This document shows, in pieces, positions 49,650-60,562 of a stretch of 64,000 nucleotides of DNA. Location: positions 1,922,001 through 1,986,000 of the forward strand of contig JAGTXZ010000008.1 in assembly GCA_018398575.1 (NCBI GenBank), read 5' to 3'. The position numbers and the translations under genes were made by a program. Within the stretch, counting starts at the first letter, position 1. Every line of letters begins with the position of its first letter. The notes beneath the pieces were generated by a model. The model was not told the origin of the DNA. It worked only from the letters and a program-made list of their open reading frames with translations, and searched no databases. The DNA is from Ampelomyces quisqualis (Eukaryota > Ascomycota > Dothideomycetes > Pleosporales > Phaeosphaeriaceae).

Positions 49650-52544
49650 ATGACCGAAAGAAAGCGCCAGCGGGAAGTCGAAGTTTACGTTCCACATAAG
49701 CGATCGCGAGACGCAATGTATACAACGATGGAGACCGGTGTTGCGGATATTGTCTACCCTCTTAGCGACACCACGCGGATCACGGTACCGTCGGTACGTG
49801 CGTCTCCAAACATTGACAAAAAGTGTTGCAAGCTAATCATGTTAGTTTTCTGGTCTTCCATGCGACGGATCAAACTCGCCCCTCGTCGAAACGGCTGAGC
49901 GATTTTCGCTACCTGTGAAAACCGTAAGTGATCGTTGCATATATGCATGCCTGCAATCATCACCTCTAATATCCTCAAGACGCAGGATCGTACTATCCGG
50001 CAGCCATTGCAACAGTCGAATGAGCAACTCCATGCAGCCATCCCATGCCCGCGTTCCCGAACTTCTTCCAGCGCGCTCGAACAACCAGCTGATGCGCGCC
50101 AGGAGGCCCGAGAATATAAAGCACACTCACCCGGTTCAAATGCAGAGTATCTGAAGACTTGTACCGATGTGTCGTACAGTGGGCATGGAAAACAGAATAC
50201 ATGCGTCTTTGGCCAGATTTCTAATGAAGAGCCTGGATCAATGTCGAACGTAGCGATCCAACCACAGCGGGTTCCACAGTATACCCAGAAGCTTCACGAT
50301 GGATCGACCACGCCTGGAGTTGCCGCCGCTCACGCTGCTCACACGAAAGTAGCAGCGTATGATATCCATGGTCTTCCAGATCGATTAGAAGAAGTAGGCC
50401 AATACAGTGACTGTACGAATACTCAACAGCAATCTTTGAGGGGCCAGAACATTCAAGGAAAGCAAAATCCTTCCTACCTTCCTCAAGTTCAAGACCACAG
50501 CAAACCTGAAAAAACGCCAAAAGGTGCGGCTGAAACTCATCAGCTGAAGATGCAGAGCACAATCAGGCATATCATGCCACCTGAACAGCTACAACAGGCA
50601 CGAGACCAGCTCTCGGCGCAAGAGCAGTGGCTTTGCCTAGCGCAGCCGGATCTGCCTCCCAAGACTCTTCGAGATGTCCCCGGTATTCCGCCGACACATC
50701 AAGCCCAAGCATTAAAGATTCCAAATGCCATACTCTTGCCTCGAAACGTGTTCTCGTTCCGATCCTTGACGCCCAAAGAGCGTATCGCAAAGTACAATGC
50801 GCTGACCTCCATGGGTCGCGCAATGGCCGGCACCAACCCCAGAAGCGAAGAATATCAAGTCTTGTGGGCAGGTGTAGTTGGTATGAGCACGGCGCTGGTA
50901 CAACAGGAACGTCGATGGTACGTCAGCTTCCAGGGTGATGATCCAGTGTCTCAAGCACAGAAGAACACGCATCTTCAGCACATTCTGCGACAACAAGCAC
51001 TTCATACAGCAGTAGCACAAGTAATGCAAGCTCCGATCCCGCAGCAGGACCGGCAATCAAAGGGGGTTATCACAATCCTCTCTCGAAGTCCTTCACCAGC
51101 GTCGGACCATGTGTCTGAGAAGCACTCTTCCCCAACTGGACAATATGCTTCGAGGCAAAGCTCACCTCTTGAGCATAGTGGTTCTACTCAGAATGCAGTG
51201 CGCAAGCGGAAAGCCTGTGTTGCTGATTTTGAAGAATTTGCGAGGAAAAGAGCTAAAAGCAACGAACTTCAGGCAGCGCGTGATGCTCAAGCTGAAGCAG
51301 ATGATCGCGAGTACGAGGAGAATCGCGAAACCATTGATGCTTTTTACCTGAAAAGCGACAAATGTCGTATTAGAAAAGCCTCTGATCCGGGTTGGATGAA
51401 GATATGCGAGTGGAGATTGCGTTCCGCAAAGTTGAAGCCAATATCACATGTCCCAAGCAAGTCGCAGCAGCCAGCAGTACCAGTTCCGCGACCGAAAGAA
51501 CCTCCTCTGCCGCAAAAGACAACTGAGATGTCGCAGGAGAAGAAGAAGGAGAAGAAGAAGAAGCAGAAGAAGAAGCAAGCTGTACCGCGACCCTCTAGGA
51601 CTCAGGTGACTCCCTCTGCCTCAAGAACTCAGACACACGTGCCGAATGTCTCCGCGCCCGTCTCTTGCCAGGTGTCTCGGTCACCTGTTCCAGCAAGCTA
51701 TAGACCAATTACCCCCGCATTAGTTGCTTCTGCTGTCGCTCCAAGGACCACGCAGCAAGTTCCACAACAGTCAAGGAACGGTGTCACTCAACAGCAAGCA
51801 ACGACTAGTATCCTCCAGCCGCAGAACTCTGCACCCAGCCCGAACGTGCAAGCATCACCTCCGCCGAGTACCGCGTTCACTTTTACAGCATCGCGACCAA
51901 TGGCTGCCAATCAAATCGAACCACCAGTAGAGAGCAGTAGCAATAATGTGAACGTCGCCACGATAGAGACGCGATCTATCGCCCGGCTATCGGTAATGGA
52001 GACTGTCCATCGTCAAATGCTGGCTCAAAAGAGAGCTCTCGACCAGAGCCGCGAGCTCAGACAGGACGAGCGCATTGTGATCGGAGGTGTTCATATTGTG
52101 GAGCTCTTGAAGGCTAACATGAATCCAATGACGATCGTCAATATGATCACGGCCAAGCTGGAGTCGGCGCAAGTCGCGCAAGCGCAAGAACAAACTCAAG
52201 ATGTAACGAGAGCAGGACCACAAGCTCACCAGCTGAGACAGACAGATGGAATTCATGGACCTCGTCGTCAGGCTTCGATCGTTCTACCACCAGGCGTACA
52301 GTATGATCCCTGGTCTGGCATGGCCGAGCAGCCACAACAGCTCATCGATCCGGGACAGTATCAACAAGCGCGAAAGGCACATGACGAAGATCTTGCCCTG
52401 CATCCGTGGCAGACCACACCAGAATTTGAAGCGAGTTCCTGGGCCTCGTTCCAACGCGATATGAATACGCTCAACGAGTGGGACGCAGCTGGCCGGCTCG
52501 AATCCGCATGCCAGATTACGCGAAATCAACCTCTTCGCAATTGA
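49650..52544 (+). CDS. hypothetical low-complexity protein, probably nuclear
   Basis: Three exons: 49650-49793, 49846-49923 and 49980-52544 (928 residues). Both introns are about 50-56 bp with good signals (GTACGT...GCTAATCATGTTAG; GTAAGT...CTCAAG) and keep phase 0. Skipping them would leave the long frame without an ATG. The N-terminus is basic (MTERKRQRE, HKRSRD). There follow a Gln/Pro/Ser-rich region and a VPGIP motif with a helical segment (near residue 300). A bipartite basic region (VRKRKACVADF, then RKRAK) comes next, with a pure Lys/Glu run near residues 590-610. A Gln/Pro/Ser-rich linker and a more ordered C-terminal third finish the protein. No catalytic domain is visible. It may be a chromatin or transcription-associated protein; this is inference. 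Its N-terminus and VPGIP motif echo the gene upstream. Confidence 0.75.
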
Positions 52545-53833
52545 GGAGATTTTTCCCGCGCTGGATTCTCTGCTCAGGTCTACCTTGAAGACTTGACCTT
52601 GAAAATCACGACTTCAAGATCTACGCCACTTGAGAAAAAGACAGCATTGCAGAAGGCGACTGGGGACTTGGGTGCGAAGCGAATTGGGATTTGCAAGAAG
52701 GTGCAGCCTCCTACTGTCATGAAGCGCATAGATGCGAGGTCTGTAGGGACTAGCAAGAACCGTGTGCATTAGCGGGATGAGCGATGAACAGGTGTAGCGA
52801 GGAAAAGAGTGGTTCCACCGAGGTGCTGACGACAAGAGCGGGGAAATTGAAAAAGGGCTGTTGATGGTACAGGGCAAGCTAGGATATCGAGAGCCTTTGG
52901 CCTCAGTTTTGAGGATGGAATAGGAGCCGACCAGATAAGAATCGATAAATTTAGGACGCGTGCGGATACAGCCGAGGAATGCGCCGAGCATCGGGCGCGC
53001 TGCTGTCTCGATCGGATACATGAGCTTAGTAGCAGAGTAGAAGAAACTTACAGCTGTCCAGCGACAGCAGCGATCAAGACTTGTAGAAGGTGTGTAGAAT
53101 GGCGAAGAGTGAAGTGAAGTCTGGCGGGTCCACATTCCCCACAATGCGCCATGGTCTGTGCGCTCGGGACCCTTCCGTCATTCTGCATCACGTGCGGTGT
53201 TGATGTGCGCTCTGCGTCAGCTATCCATGTCTGATCGGCGACCTTCAAGCTCCTGAAGCGTTGATGCTCGTCCGCATAAATCGTTACATTGTCTTGCCAA
53301 CCTCTGTGCAGCTGCATCCGTGCATCCTCTCTCGACATTTCTAGCTGACGGGACAGCCCCTGCAGCGCATCATCGCCGACATCGCATCCACGTGTCATCC
53401 TTCACACTTGGAACCACCCAAAGGAGCAGGTCGTAGGTACCAAAAGGATCCAGGGGATGCGACCCGAACTTGCATACACAGTACAACCACCAACACGATC
53501 ACTTCCATTCCTTGCGTCAGCCCATCTACGCGCCGCTAGCCGGTACTCGGAAGGTAGCATCTGCCACAACGCCCGCCGAGGCTCCCTACCAAGCAGTCGA
53601 CAGCCACAGATTTCTGCGCTACAACATTCTGGACCACACGATTGTGTGATTCACCTCTGGTCCGCAGTGACTTCACCATCTCAGGCGACACGACTTGCGC
53701 AGCAGCCGCGGTTGTAAAGCTGACAAGGACCGCTACATCTAGTAGTTGGCATCCGGGGTCTCCGCAGGCTTCTCGAACATCCAAAACATCCCAGTACTAC
53801 AGAGATCCTCGATAGCTGTAAACCAAAAGCCTC
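52545..53833 (-). other. intergenic region with a possible small gene on the - strand
   Basis: An open stretch starting at ATG 53398 (-) runs 116 codons (MTRGCDVGDDALQGLSRQLE...) and reaches a consensus donor GTAAGT at 53051. The sequence beyond it has an open - strand frame down to 52614. The first part looks coding by composition (DNVTIYADEHQRFRSLK). I could not find an acceptor that joins the two convincingly, and no domain is recognised, so this remains a candidate. The right 370 bases are the probable leader and promoter of the F-box gene. Confidence 0.3.
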
Positions 53834-55368
53834 ATGGACACAGTACAGTTGCCTCCTCTCCTCACGCTGCCATCAGAGCTCGTACATCAGATACTCAGCT
53901 ACCTGCCGCTGTCCGCTCTCCTGACAGCAAGTCTTGTCAATCGCGCGATCCACAATCATAGTCTGCAAGACACGCTATGGCAATATCTTGTGCAAGAACA
54001 AGTCCGCGAGGATATCTCCAAGCCTTCATACTTGACTTGGCGTGAACTGTTTATACAGCACCATCCGTTCTGGTTCCTTGTCAAGAAGAAGATTTGGTTT
54101 TCCGACATGCCACACACAGGAAAGCTGCTTGTTGCTAGATACGATCCCAGGATTAATGCCATCGAAGCCTACGCACTAGTCGCTGAGAGACGACAGCCTA
54201 CCTTCCAGACATGGGAATACAATCCCGACGCCACCATCCACACGTTTAGCCCCAGAGTGCAGCTCGATCTTAATGCTCCAGTAATCAGGCTCGATGCAGA
54301 TGCCTATGAGCGTGCAGTGGGCACCTTTGGACATCGGCTGCAGAAAGAGATACCCATGAATGTGTCCTATGAACTGTCCCCGATGACTGCCAAGCTGTAC
54401 TCGCAACTCATGCTTGCTAGACCATGGCCAGTAGATATTACGACAGTGGCGACGCCTATCTGGCCTCCTCTCACACTCCCAAGTGCGGCCCGCACACGCA
54501 ACGACCCAGCACCCTCAGCTTTCAGACAGCCTGCACATAAGCCCGCAACGCTAAATGAACTATCGGAATCCACTTTCCGCATTCGCAAGTGGATGGAGTT
54601 CGCGTCAAGACCACATGGCATAAGCATGCGAGTCGGGGAGGACATTAGCACATGGGCAACCCTATCCGAGGACTGCTATACACCAACGCCACAAAAGCCA
54701 TGGCAGGGCATTTGGTGCGGCGACTATGCAGGACATGGCTGCGAATTCTTGGTAATCATGCAGCCAGACAATCCACAGCCGTTGCCTGAGCGAGCCGAGT
54801 GGGCAATGCGTTCACGCGAGCGAGATGGCAGCGTAAGTAGCGATGGGTCATGGAGCACGGCGCCCACGGATGCTGTGACTTCAGGTGACGAAGACGAGGA
54901 CGATTTTGAGACTGCAGGCGATTTGGAAGATAGCGTTGCGACTTTGCAGGAAGCTTATCACGATGCAAGCACCCAAGAGCATTCTGGAGAAACATCCAAG
55001 GAGGAAAAGAGTGTCTACCAAGGACGTATCGAAGCTGTAAAGCTTACAGGGGACCCGAATATTCCACGTGGGGAGTATACGTTCATCGCGCCGGACATCG
55101 GACCCAACGGTCTGCTCAGGGTAGCTTCCGAGGAAATGTTCAAGGGCGCCAGAATTGTGAAGAGTGTCGGACACATTGCGGCTCGAGGATTCAGAGATGG
55201 TACGTTCGCCACCTTTGAGGTGTGATGGCGCGCTGATGATGTCCAGATACCTACATGACTTCCCAACTCATCCTCATTTCGCATGACCGCCTAGCACAAT
55301 ATTGGGAGACATTTGGTCATGTATCCTTCTACCAGCGTGTTGACATTGAGAAGTTTACGCATGTTTGA
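53834..55368 (+). CDS. F-box protein with FBXO31-like C-terminal domain
   Basis: Two exons, 53834-55199 and 55247-55368, give 495 residues. The 47-bp intron (GTACGT...GTCCAG) was added because the first frame stops at once after the conserved core. The second exon then supplies a convincing end (SHDRLAQYWETFGHVSFYQR). Residues about 8-50 are a canonical F-box (LTLPSELVHQILSYLPLSAL). The second half has WQGIWCGDYAGHGCEF and KLTGDPNIPRGEYTF, the signature of the FBXO31-type beta-barrel substrate domain (DUF3506). An acidic Ser-rich insert (residues about 335-395) separates these two motifs. F-box proteins recruit substrates to SCF ubiquitin ligases through Skp1. The substrate here is unknown. 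Confidence 0.88.
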
Positions 55369-55432
55369 CCAGGAAGTGGTATCGGCCCAATGTTACGTTG
55401 TTTAGGAACATGATATTCTTTGTACGTAGTAG

Positions 55433-55438
55433 AATAAA
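55433..55438 (+). terminator. AATAAA polyadenylation signal
   Basis: A perfect AATAAA lies 65 bp after the stop of the F-box gene, in AT-rich surroundings. It is a likely 3'-end signal for that transcript. Confidence 0.5.
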
Positions 55439-55823
55439 CGGTTCTATGGGTGACGCCTCCACGCGATGTACGGCCCGATGACAGTTGTAGATCTCAGCAG
55501 TTTCCTACTATGAATACGCGATATCTCGTTCAAACTCACCACTGTACTAGCAGCCGCCTTACTCCATGATTCTGCATTCATTCGTGCATCCAATCTGCTC
55601 GGCGCTGCGTATCTACAGAAAAACGCTAGTGTCGCACCCCTGCCATGATCGCCCGGGACGTCATTGCCTGGATCAACAAAAATCGCCGTCGCCCGTCGCA
55701 CTCACCAGCCCACGTTCGCAAGTGCTCCTACTGTGTACATCTTGCAGCACATCACTACCTTGATTTCTTCGTTGTCAATGTTTGAGAGTCAAGAGTCGTG
55801 TCAAATCTTCAACCGTCTCCAAA
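55439..55823. promoter_or_regulatory. intergenic region between F-box and Duc1-like genes
   Basis: About 385 bases with no supportable gene; a - strand open frame here has no domain and no splice support. The last 60 bases before the ATG at 55824 include a C/T- and A-rich leader (CAACCGTCTCCAAAATG), a good fungal start context. Confidence 0.4.
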
Positions 55824-56948
55824 ATGCCCCAAGTAACGCACCACGAGCAATATATGCTGCGAGTCACTGCAGGCCCCACGTACAACCCCAAAGAGCACCA
55901 AGATGTACTTGTCAACACTGAGAAGCCTGTGCACATCTCGTCCGGCTTGATTGACGCAAAGATACGCATCCGCATCAAGGACTATCGCGGTACAACTTGC
56001 GCCAATGCTTACTCTCGTCGTCTTGTCACTAATTTGCTCTGCCAGGTCTGCCCAAAGGCTCGCCCTCTACTTCGCCGTACTTCTCCACCCCACAACATCC
56101 ATACGACCGCTACTCGATATCCTTCTCCTTCACGCCAAAAGAAGACATTAAAGGCGACAAGCTCGTTTTCGGCAATGACTTTGAACACCCGATTCGTGAC
56201 CGCTTGCCTCCGCTGTTCGACAAAGCTTTCGGTATAGTCAAGTGGTGGATAGACCCAGGTCTCGATGGCGACGTCTACGGCGACAAACCATATCTTTATG
56301 GCGCATTGCTGAGTTCTATAAATGTGCTACGGATCGGTGGCAATAGTGGGGCGAAGGAAAGTCAGGATATCAAAGACGAGGCTAAATCCAAGGGAGACGT
56401 CGCGAAGAGCAGCAGTGAAGGCGAAGCTGTTGTTTATGAAGAAGGCGCATACGGAGATGGCGAGGCTGTAAGGAAGGGCCTACATCTCCCTCCGACCAGT
56501 GCCGCACGACAGAAGCACTTCCTCGCCGAGCAGCATCGAAAAGACTTTACGTTCGAAGCTGGCCGCGAGTACCAGTGCGACTTTTTCAATCCGTATCTCG
56601 ACTTCAACGAATTTGCGCTGAAGATTGGATATGGTATGCCCGCTATTAGCATCATAGGACACTGGGACGGCCAACCGCTGCGGTACGTAATCCCGTTGTC
56701 TATTTTCCTTGCGTGCTTATTCTGCTTGTGTCGTGTGATTTGGGGCTGACTTGAGGACTGGGCTGACCAGCACGCATTCGCTTAGATATGTGCTGAAGAA
56801 TCGCGAGACGAATAAGGAGCTCTTCGTGGTGGTTATCTCGCTGCTGCCCACGGAAGAGGCCAAGAAGAAGTATGGCACTGCGGAGCCTGAGGAAAAGTTT
56901 GACGAGGTTCACAGTGGGAAGGGGGATAATAATGATGACTTGGATTGA
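55824..56948 (+). CDS. Duc1/DUF1769 family protein
   Basis: Three exons, 55824-55989, 56046-56682 and 56786-56948, give 321 residues. Introns are GTACAA...CACTAAT...GCCAG (56 bp) and GTACGT...CTTAG (103 bp). The frame joins exactly inside conserved motifs. Recognisable family blocks are YMLRVTAGPTYN at the start, DYRG/LPKGSPSTSPYF across intron 1, DKLVFGNDFEHPIRDRLPP, and KWWIDPGLDGDVYGDKPYLYG. Near the C-terminus is GHWDGQPLR/YVLKNR across intron 2. This is the DUF1769 family, named after fission yeast Duc1, reported at the cell cortex. Its biochemical role is not established as far as I know. A Ser/Lys/Glu-rich insert (about residues 180-215) is probably a loop. The gene converges on the dehydrogenase gene with a 185-bp gap. 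Confidence 0.88.
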
Positions 56949-57133
56949 GGAGGGAAGTTGTCACGGTGAGCGCGGCGTTGGGGGTTAATGCAGCAAGAAC
57001 ACGGGCACGGTAGTAAATATGCATGTTCTCTGGAGGGTATCAGCAATTGGAACACGAACCAAACTTCTCTCAACTCTTTCGCATCCATTGTGCGTGGTAT
57101 CTACTTGTTCCAAGTCAACCTAAGACTCTATAT

Positions 57134-58308
57134 CTACAACCTATTGCAAATATCCTCGATGATCTCCGAAGTCGACGCCTTGCCTCCCATGTCCGGCGAC
57201 AATAGCTTGCCTTCCTCCAAGTTTGCATCAACAGCCGCATAGATCTTGGCAGCAGCCTGCTCCTCGCCCTGAAACTCCAACATGAGCGCAGTAGACCTAA
57301 TTGTCGCAATGGGGTTCGCAATGCCTTTGCCCTCAATATCTGGTGCAGAACCGTGGCACGGCTCGCCAATGACAAAGTCCTTGCCCACGTTCGCAGAGGG
57401 CACAAGACCCAGCGATCCGACGAGCGCTGCAGCGCCGTCAGACAGAATGTCGCCATACAGATTGGGCGCGACGATCACGTCATAGTCCTCGGGCTGGCGG
57501 AACAGCTTGTAGACCATGGAGTCGACGATTTGTTCCTCGACGCCCACCATCTGGTATTTGTTTTGCGCCAGCGCGCGTCTCGCCGTCTCGCGGAACAATC
57601 CGTCTGTCTGGCTGAGCACGTTGCTCTTGTGCGTGACGGTAACGAGGGGCCTGGCATGAATGCTGCTTGTGCCGGCGTCGCGGACACGCTGGCGGCGCAG
57701 TGCGATGTCGCCTGCCATTTCGCTGATGTTGAACGACGCCGTCTCGGAGATGCGCTTGATTGCTTCAGCAATCTTGGAGCCGTCGGGTGCGTGGTATGTC
57801 TTCTCCTCCTTGACGTAAAGATCCTCTGTGTTTTCGCGGACAATGACCAGGTCGACGGGTCGGTTGGCGCCGCGCACGCTCTTGACTGGGCGCACGTTGG
57901 CGTACAACTTCATGCGTTTGCGCAGTGCGACAATGGGCGACGAGTAGCCTTCTGTCTTGACGGTTGGGGAGCTCACGGCTCCGAACAGGGCGCCGTCACA
58001 TTCTCCCTTGAGGGCTTCGACGGTCTTGTCGGGCAGGGCGACGCCCGTCTTCTGGAAGGTTTCCCAGCCGGCTTCGTGGTGGCTGAAGTCGAATTTGAGG
58101 CCGAAGGCGGAGGGCAGAGCTTCGAGGATGCGACGCCCGGCGGGGATGACTTCGCGGCCAATGCCGTCGCCCGGAATGAGGCCTGGGTGGGGTGTGTAAG
58201 TTTGGTGGCGGGACCCAATTGGTGTTTTGAGGGCGATATAGTCGTTTTATGAGCGTGAAATGGTGTATAAGAGGCGGACGTACCTATTCTGAGGGTGCGT
58301 GCGGCCAT
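57134..58308 (-). CDS. LYS12: homoisocitrate dehydrogenase (lysine biosynthesis)
   Basis: Two exons on the - strand, 58308-58284 and 58182-57134, give 357 residues; the 101-bp intron (GTACGT...CACCCAG) splits a Gly codon. It catalyses NAD-dependent oxidative decarboxylation of homoisocitrate to 2-oxoadipate in the fungal alpha-aminoadipate pathway. Visible family motifs are LIPGDGIGREV at the start, then ANVRPVKSV and VRENTEDLYVKEEK, which favours homoisocitrate over isopropylmalate or isocitrate dehydrogenase. Further on are LYGDILSDGAAALVGSLG and GSAPDIEGKGIANPIATI. Length fits the family (yeast Lys12 is about 370). Oddity: the protein begins directly with the Rossmann-like strand, so no mitochondrial presequence is visible. 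An upstream in-frame exon cannot be excluded. A TGAGTCA site lies about 200 bp upstream. Confidence 0.92.
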
Positions 58309-58987
58309 TGTGAGGCTGTGGTGCGGGCACGAGGGCTCCTCCGCGATGTAGATTTTGGTGTTGCACCTTGCGCGCCGAAGATCGGATAGTTAGTGTGGAG
58401 CTTTGCGCCTAGCCTGCTTTAGATGGCGCCAACTCGATCTCTCATGACCCAGTTGGAGCGCGGCTCACTGCTCTGTCTCCCTCCCACGCACGTTGCGACA
58501 CTGTTCTTCTGAGTCACGTCACGGGTGTTAACGATTCTTCGATGATGATCACGTTGGAGTAGTTCATGTTCTGTTCAGAAATACCTAATGTCCGTCGAAC
58601 GTTTTTTTTCTTGTATTTGGGATTCCAAACAACAGAGCCCCTGATTGTTCCTGCTCCTTGTCGCCAAGCACGAACAAAGACCGCACTTTTCTCTTACTAT
58701 GAAAACTTAGGTTATTCGTGTCTCACGCTGTCTGTTCCAAGTAAGGGTCCAATATTCTTGCTCGCTTTCTCCCATCAAAGTGGATATGGACCCAGGTGAT
58801 AGGCGACTCGTACGTCACCACAGCACCGCATCACGCGCCCTGACGGCAAGCTCGTTTGTCTCCAGGGTGTATAATGGACCCCCGACTGCTCTTAGTCTCC
58901 GCATATATGATCTATACATTCGTTGTTGTTTTCTACCATCCATCGTTCTTCTATATCGACATTGTATCAACCTCACCGTCTCTTACC
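58309..58987. promoter_or_regulatory. divergent intergenic region between dehydrogenase and dioxygenase genes
   Basis: About 680 bases. It carries the TGAGTCA site near its centre-left. Frames here have no recognisable domain. An in-frame ATG at 58874 would extend the dioxygenase N-terminus by 38 residues, but the start at 58988 is preferred. Confidence 0.4.
58510..58516. promoter_or_regulatory. Gcn4/CPC1-type site TGAGTCA
   Basis: TGAGTCA is a perfect binding site for the amino-acid starvation regulator Gcn4/CpcA/CPC1. It lies about 200 bp upstream of the homoisocitrate dehydrogenase start, where such sites control lysine genes. It is overlapped by CACGTCAC, which resembles a CRE half-site. 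Function is inferred from motif and position. It lies between divergent genes and could also act on the dioxygenase gene. Confidence 0.55.
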
Positions 58988-60139
58988 ATGTTTGGCCCCA
59001 AGTTCCTGCAGCTAATGGCAGTCTTGATGGCTGTTATTCTTGCCCGGCAAATCGTCACGGCACACATCGAGCTTTCTATAGAAGAGCTGGTGGAGTACCA
59101 CCGCACTATCAAGCGTGACAGTGAGGCGTTGAACCACTGCCTTCAATCCCCTGAGATGCGCGAGCACAATGCTCGTGCCCTTGCTCGTCACGATAAGACC
59201 CTCAATCAGCTTCGTAAAGCCCATAGTATGCTGTGGATTGACTATTCTAAAATTCTAATACCTAACCCGTCTAGAACTTGCGAAGCGTAGCCAGGAATCG
59301 GCCGATAAGTGGGAAGCCATGGACCATGAAGACCAGCCGGGCCGTTCCCAAGACCCGCAAGATCTGTTCCACTTCCGGTGGAACGAAGGTCCGAAGAACA
59401 ACAACACTGGATGCGCACTAACGCCATACTCGATCTACGGGCCATATTGGCACGAAGGCCAGCCTCAGCGTCAAGACATCCGTATCGGCCAGCGAGGTAT
59501 TTACCTCCGCCTCGCCCTACAAATCATCGATACCAGTCGTTGTAAGCCACTTCACGGGGCGCATGTGGACGTCTGGCAAGCCACTGCTATGGGTGACTAT
59601 AGTGGCACGGCTGGTAGCTACCTGCGCGGTTGGCAACCTACGTCCAATCAGGGCACTGTCGACTTCGACACTGTATTTCCTGGGCACTACAATGATCGCG
59701 CATCGCACATTCATGTTGCTGTGCGTGCTTTGTGGGAGAAGCGTGTTGTCAGCATTGGCCAGATTTACTTCGATCAGTATCTCCGAGACGAGGTTGAGGT
59801 GAGTACGTGACCTATTGTACAACACATTGTAGTTGAAATCATTGTGGCAGTCTACAATACAGTACAAGAATAATCGTCGTCCTCTCAAGAGTAACTACGA
59901 TGACGACTTCGTCCCTTACGACTCTTCGGACAAGTTCGACCCTTTTGTGCGCTGGTCTCGTCTTGGCAAGAGTTTGGAAGGTAAGCAGCATTGAACGTAT
60001 TGCATTTTTCTATGTGTTGACCATGAGTTCAGATGGGGGTCTTCTTGCCTGGATCACGTTGGGTGTCAATACCACCGACCATGGAGTACCGACGCCTCCA
60101 AACCAGAAGCGCGGTGCCATTGACTGGCATCTCGGCTGA
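58988..60139 (+). CDS. secreted intradiol ring-cleavage dioxygenase
   Basis: Four exons, 58988-59225, 59275-59798, 59851-59980 and 60033-60139, give 332 residues. All introns are 49-52 bp with GTATGC/GTGAGT/GTAAGC donors; the first has a CTAAC branch. Residues 1-25 (MFGPKFLQLMAVLMAVILA...) look like a signal peptide, followed by the helical Cys-containing pro-like segment common in this group. The catalytic domain starts near residue 125 (CALTPYSIYGPYW). The non-haem iron(III) ligands are all present: Tyr188 (GDYSG), Tyr218 and His224/His226 (GHYNDRASHIHV). LLAWITLGV near the end is also typical. The enzyme family cleaves catechols to muconate-type acids; secreted fungal members are linked to lignin or plant phenolic breakdown (family knowledge). 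The substrate is not predictable. The ATG at 58874 is an alternative start. Confidence 0.88.
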
Positions 60140-60562
60140 ATGTAGTGACGGAATAGCCATCTCGGGATTTGGATTCCTCGAGGGTATAGTCGGTAAACTT
60201 GGAAAAGAACACAAGACAAATCAGGAAGCATATATCATGTCTTGATCTTTGCGGGAAGAGGGTGTCATAAAGGTATCTTTCCTTGATAACACAACATGAT
60301 CTGAAATCTCACACTCGATCGCAAACCACTGCACTATTGGGTCGTGTCGTTTGCTCCTTCCGTGTCACTCTCCAGGGTCCACGCTAGTACCTACTTAACA
60401 ACATCTCCTGCTCCCGTTGCCGCCCCGCTGCAGCGCCTCCATCACACCACGGTTCTACGAGCAATTTGTACGTGCCGTAATCCACTGCCCTTTGCGGCTG
60501 CAGCTTACTCTGCTCATAGCTATCATCCGCACCACAACAGGAGCACGAGCGCCTACCACACC
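60140..60562. promoter_or_regulatory. intergenic region and leader of the membrane protein gene
   Basis: About 420 bases. The frame of the next gene stays open upstream from 60,344 but has no in-frame ATG there, so it is treated as 5' leader. The leader is C-rich and C/T-rich. No regulatory site is claimed. Confidence 0.35.

Noticed and set aside
57353..58252. 299-codon open frame on the + strand
   Set aside because: It is the antisense shadow of homoisocitrate dehydrogenase, whose - strand product matches the family throughout. The + product has no domain and begins inside that gene.
58856..59290. Free-standing 144-residue membrane protein
   Set aside because: Its first 79 codons from 58988 are the signal peptide and N-terminal exon of the intradiol dioxygenase. 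The remaining residues come from reading into an intron with a clear donor and CTAAC branch.
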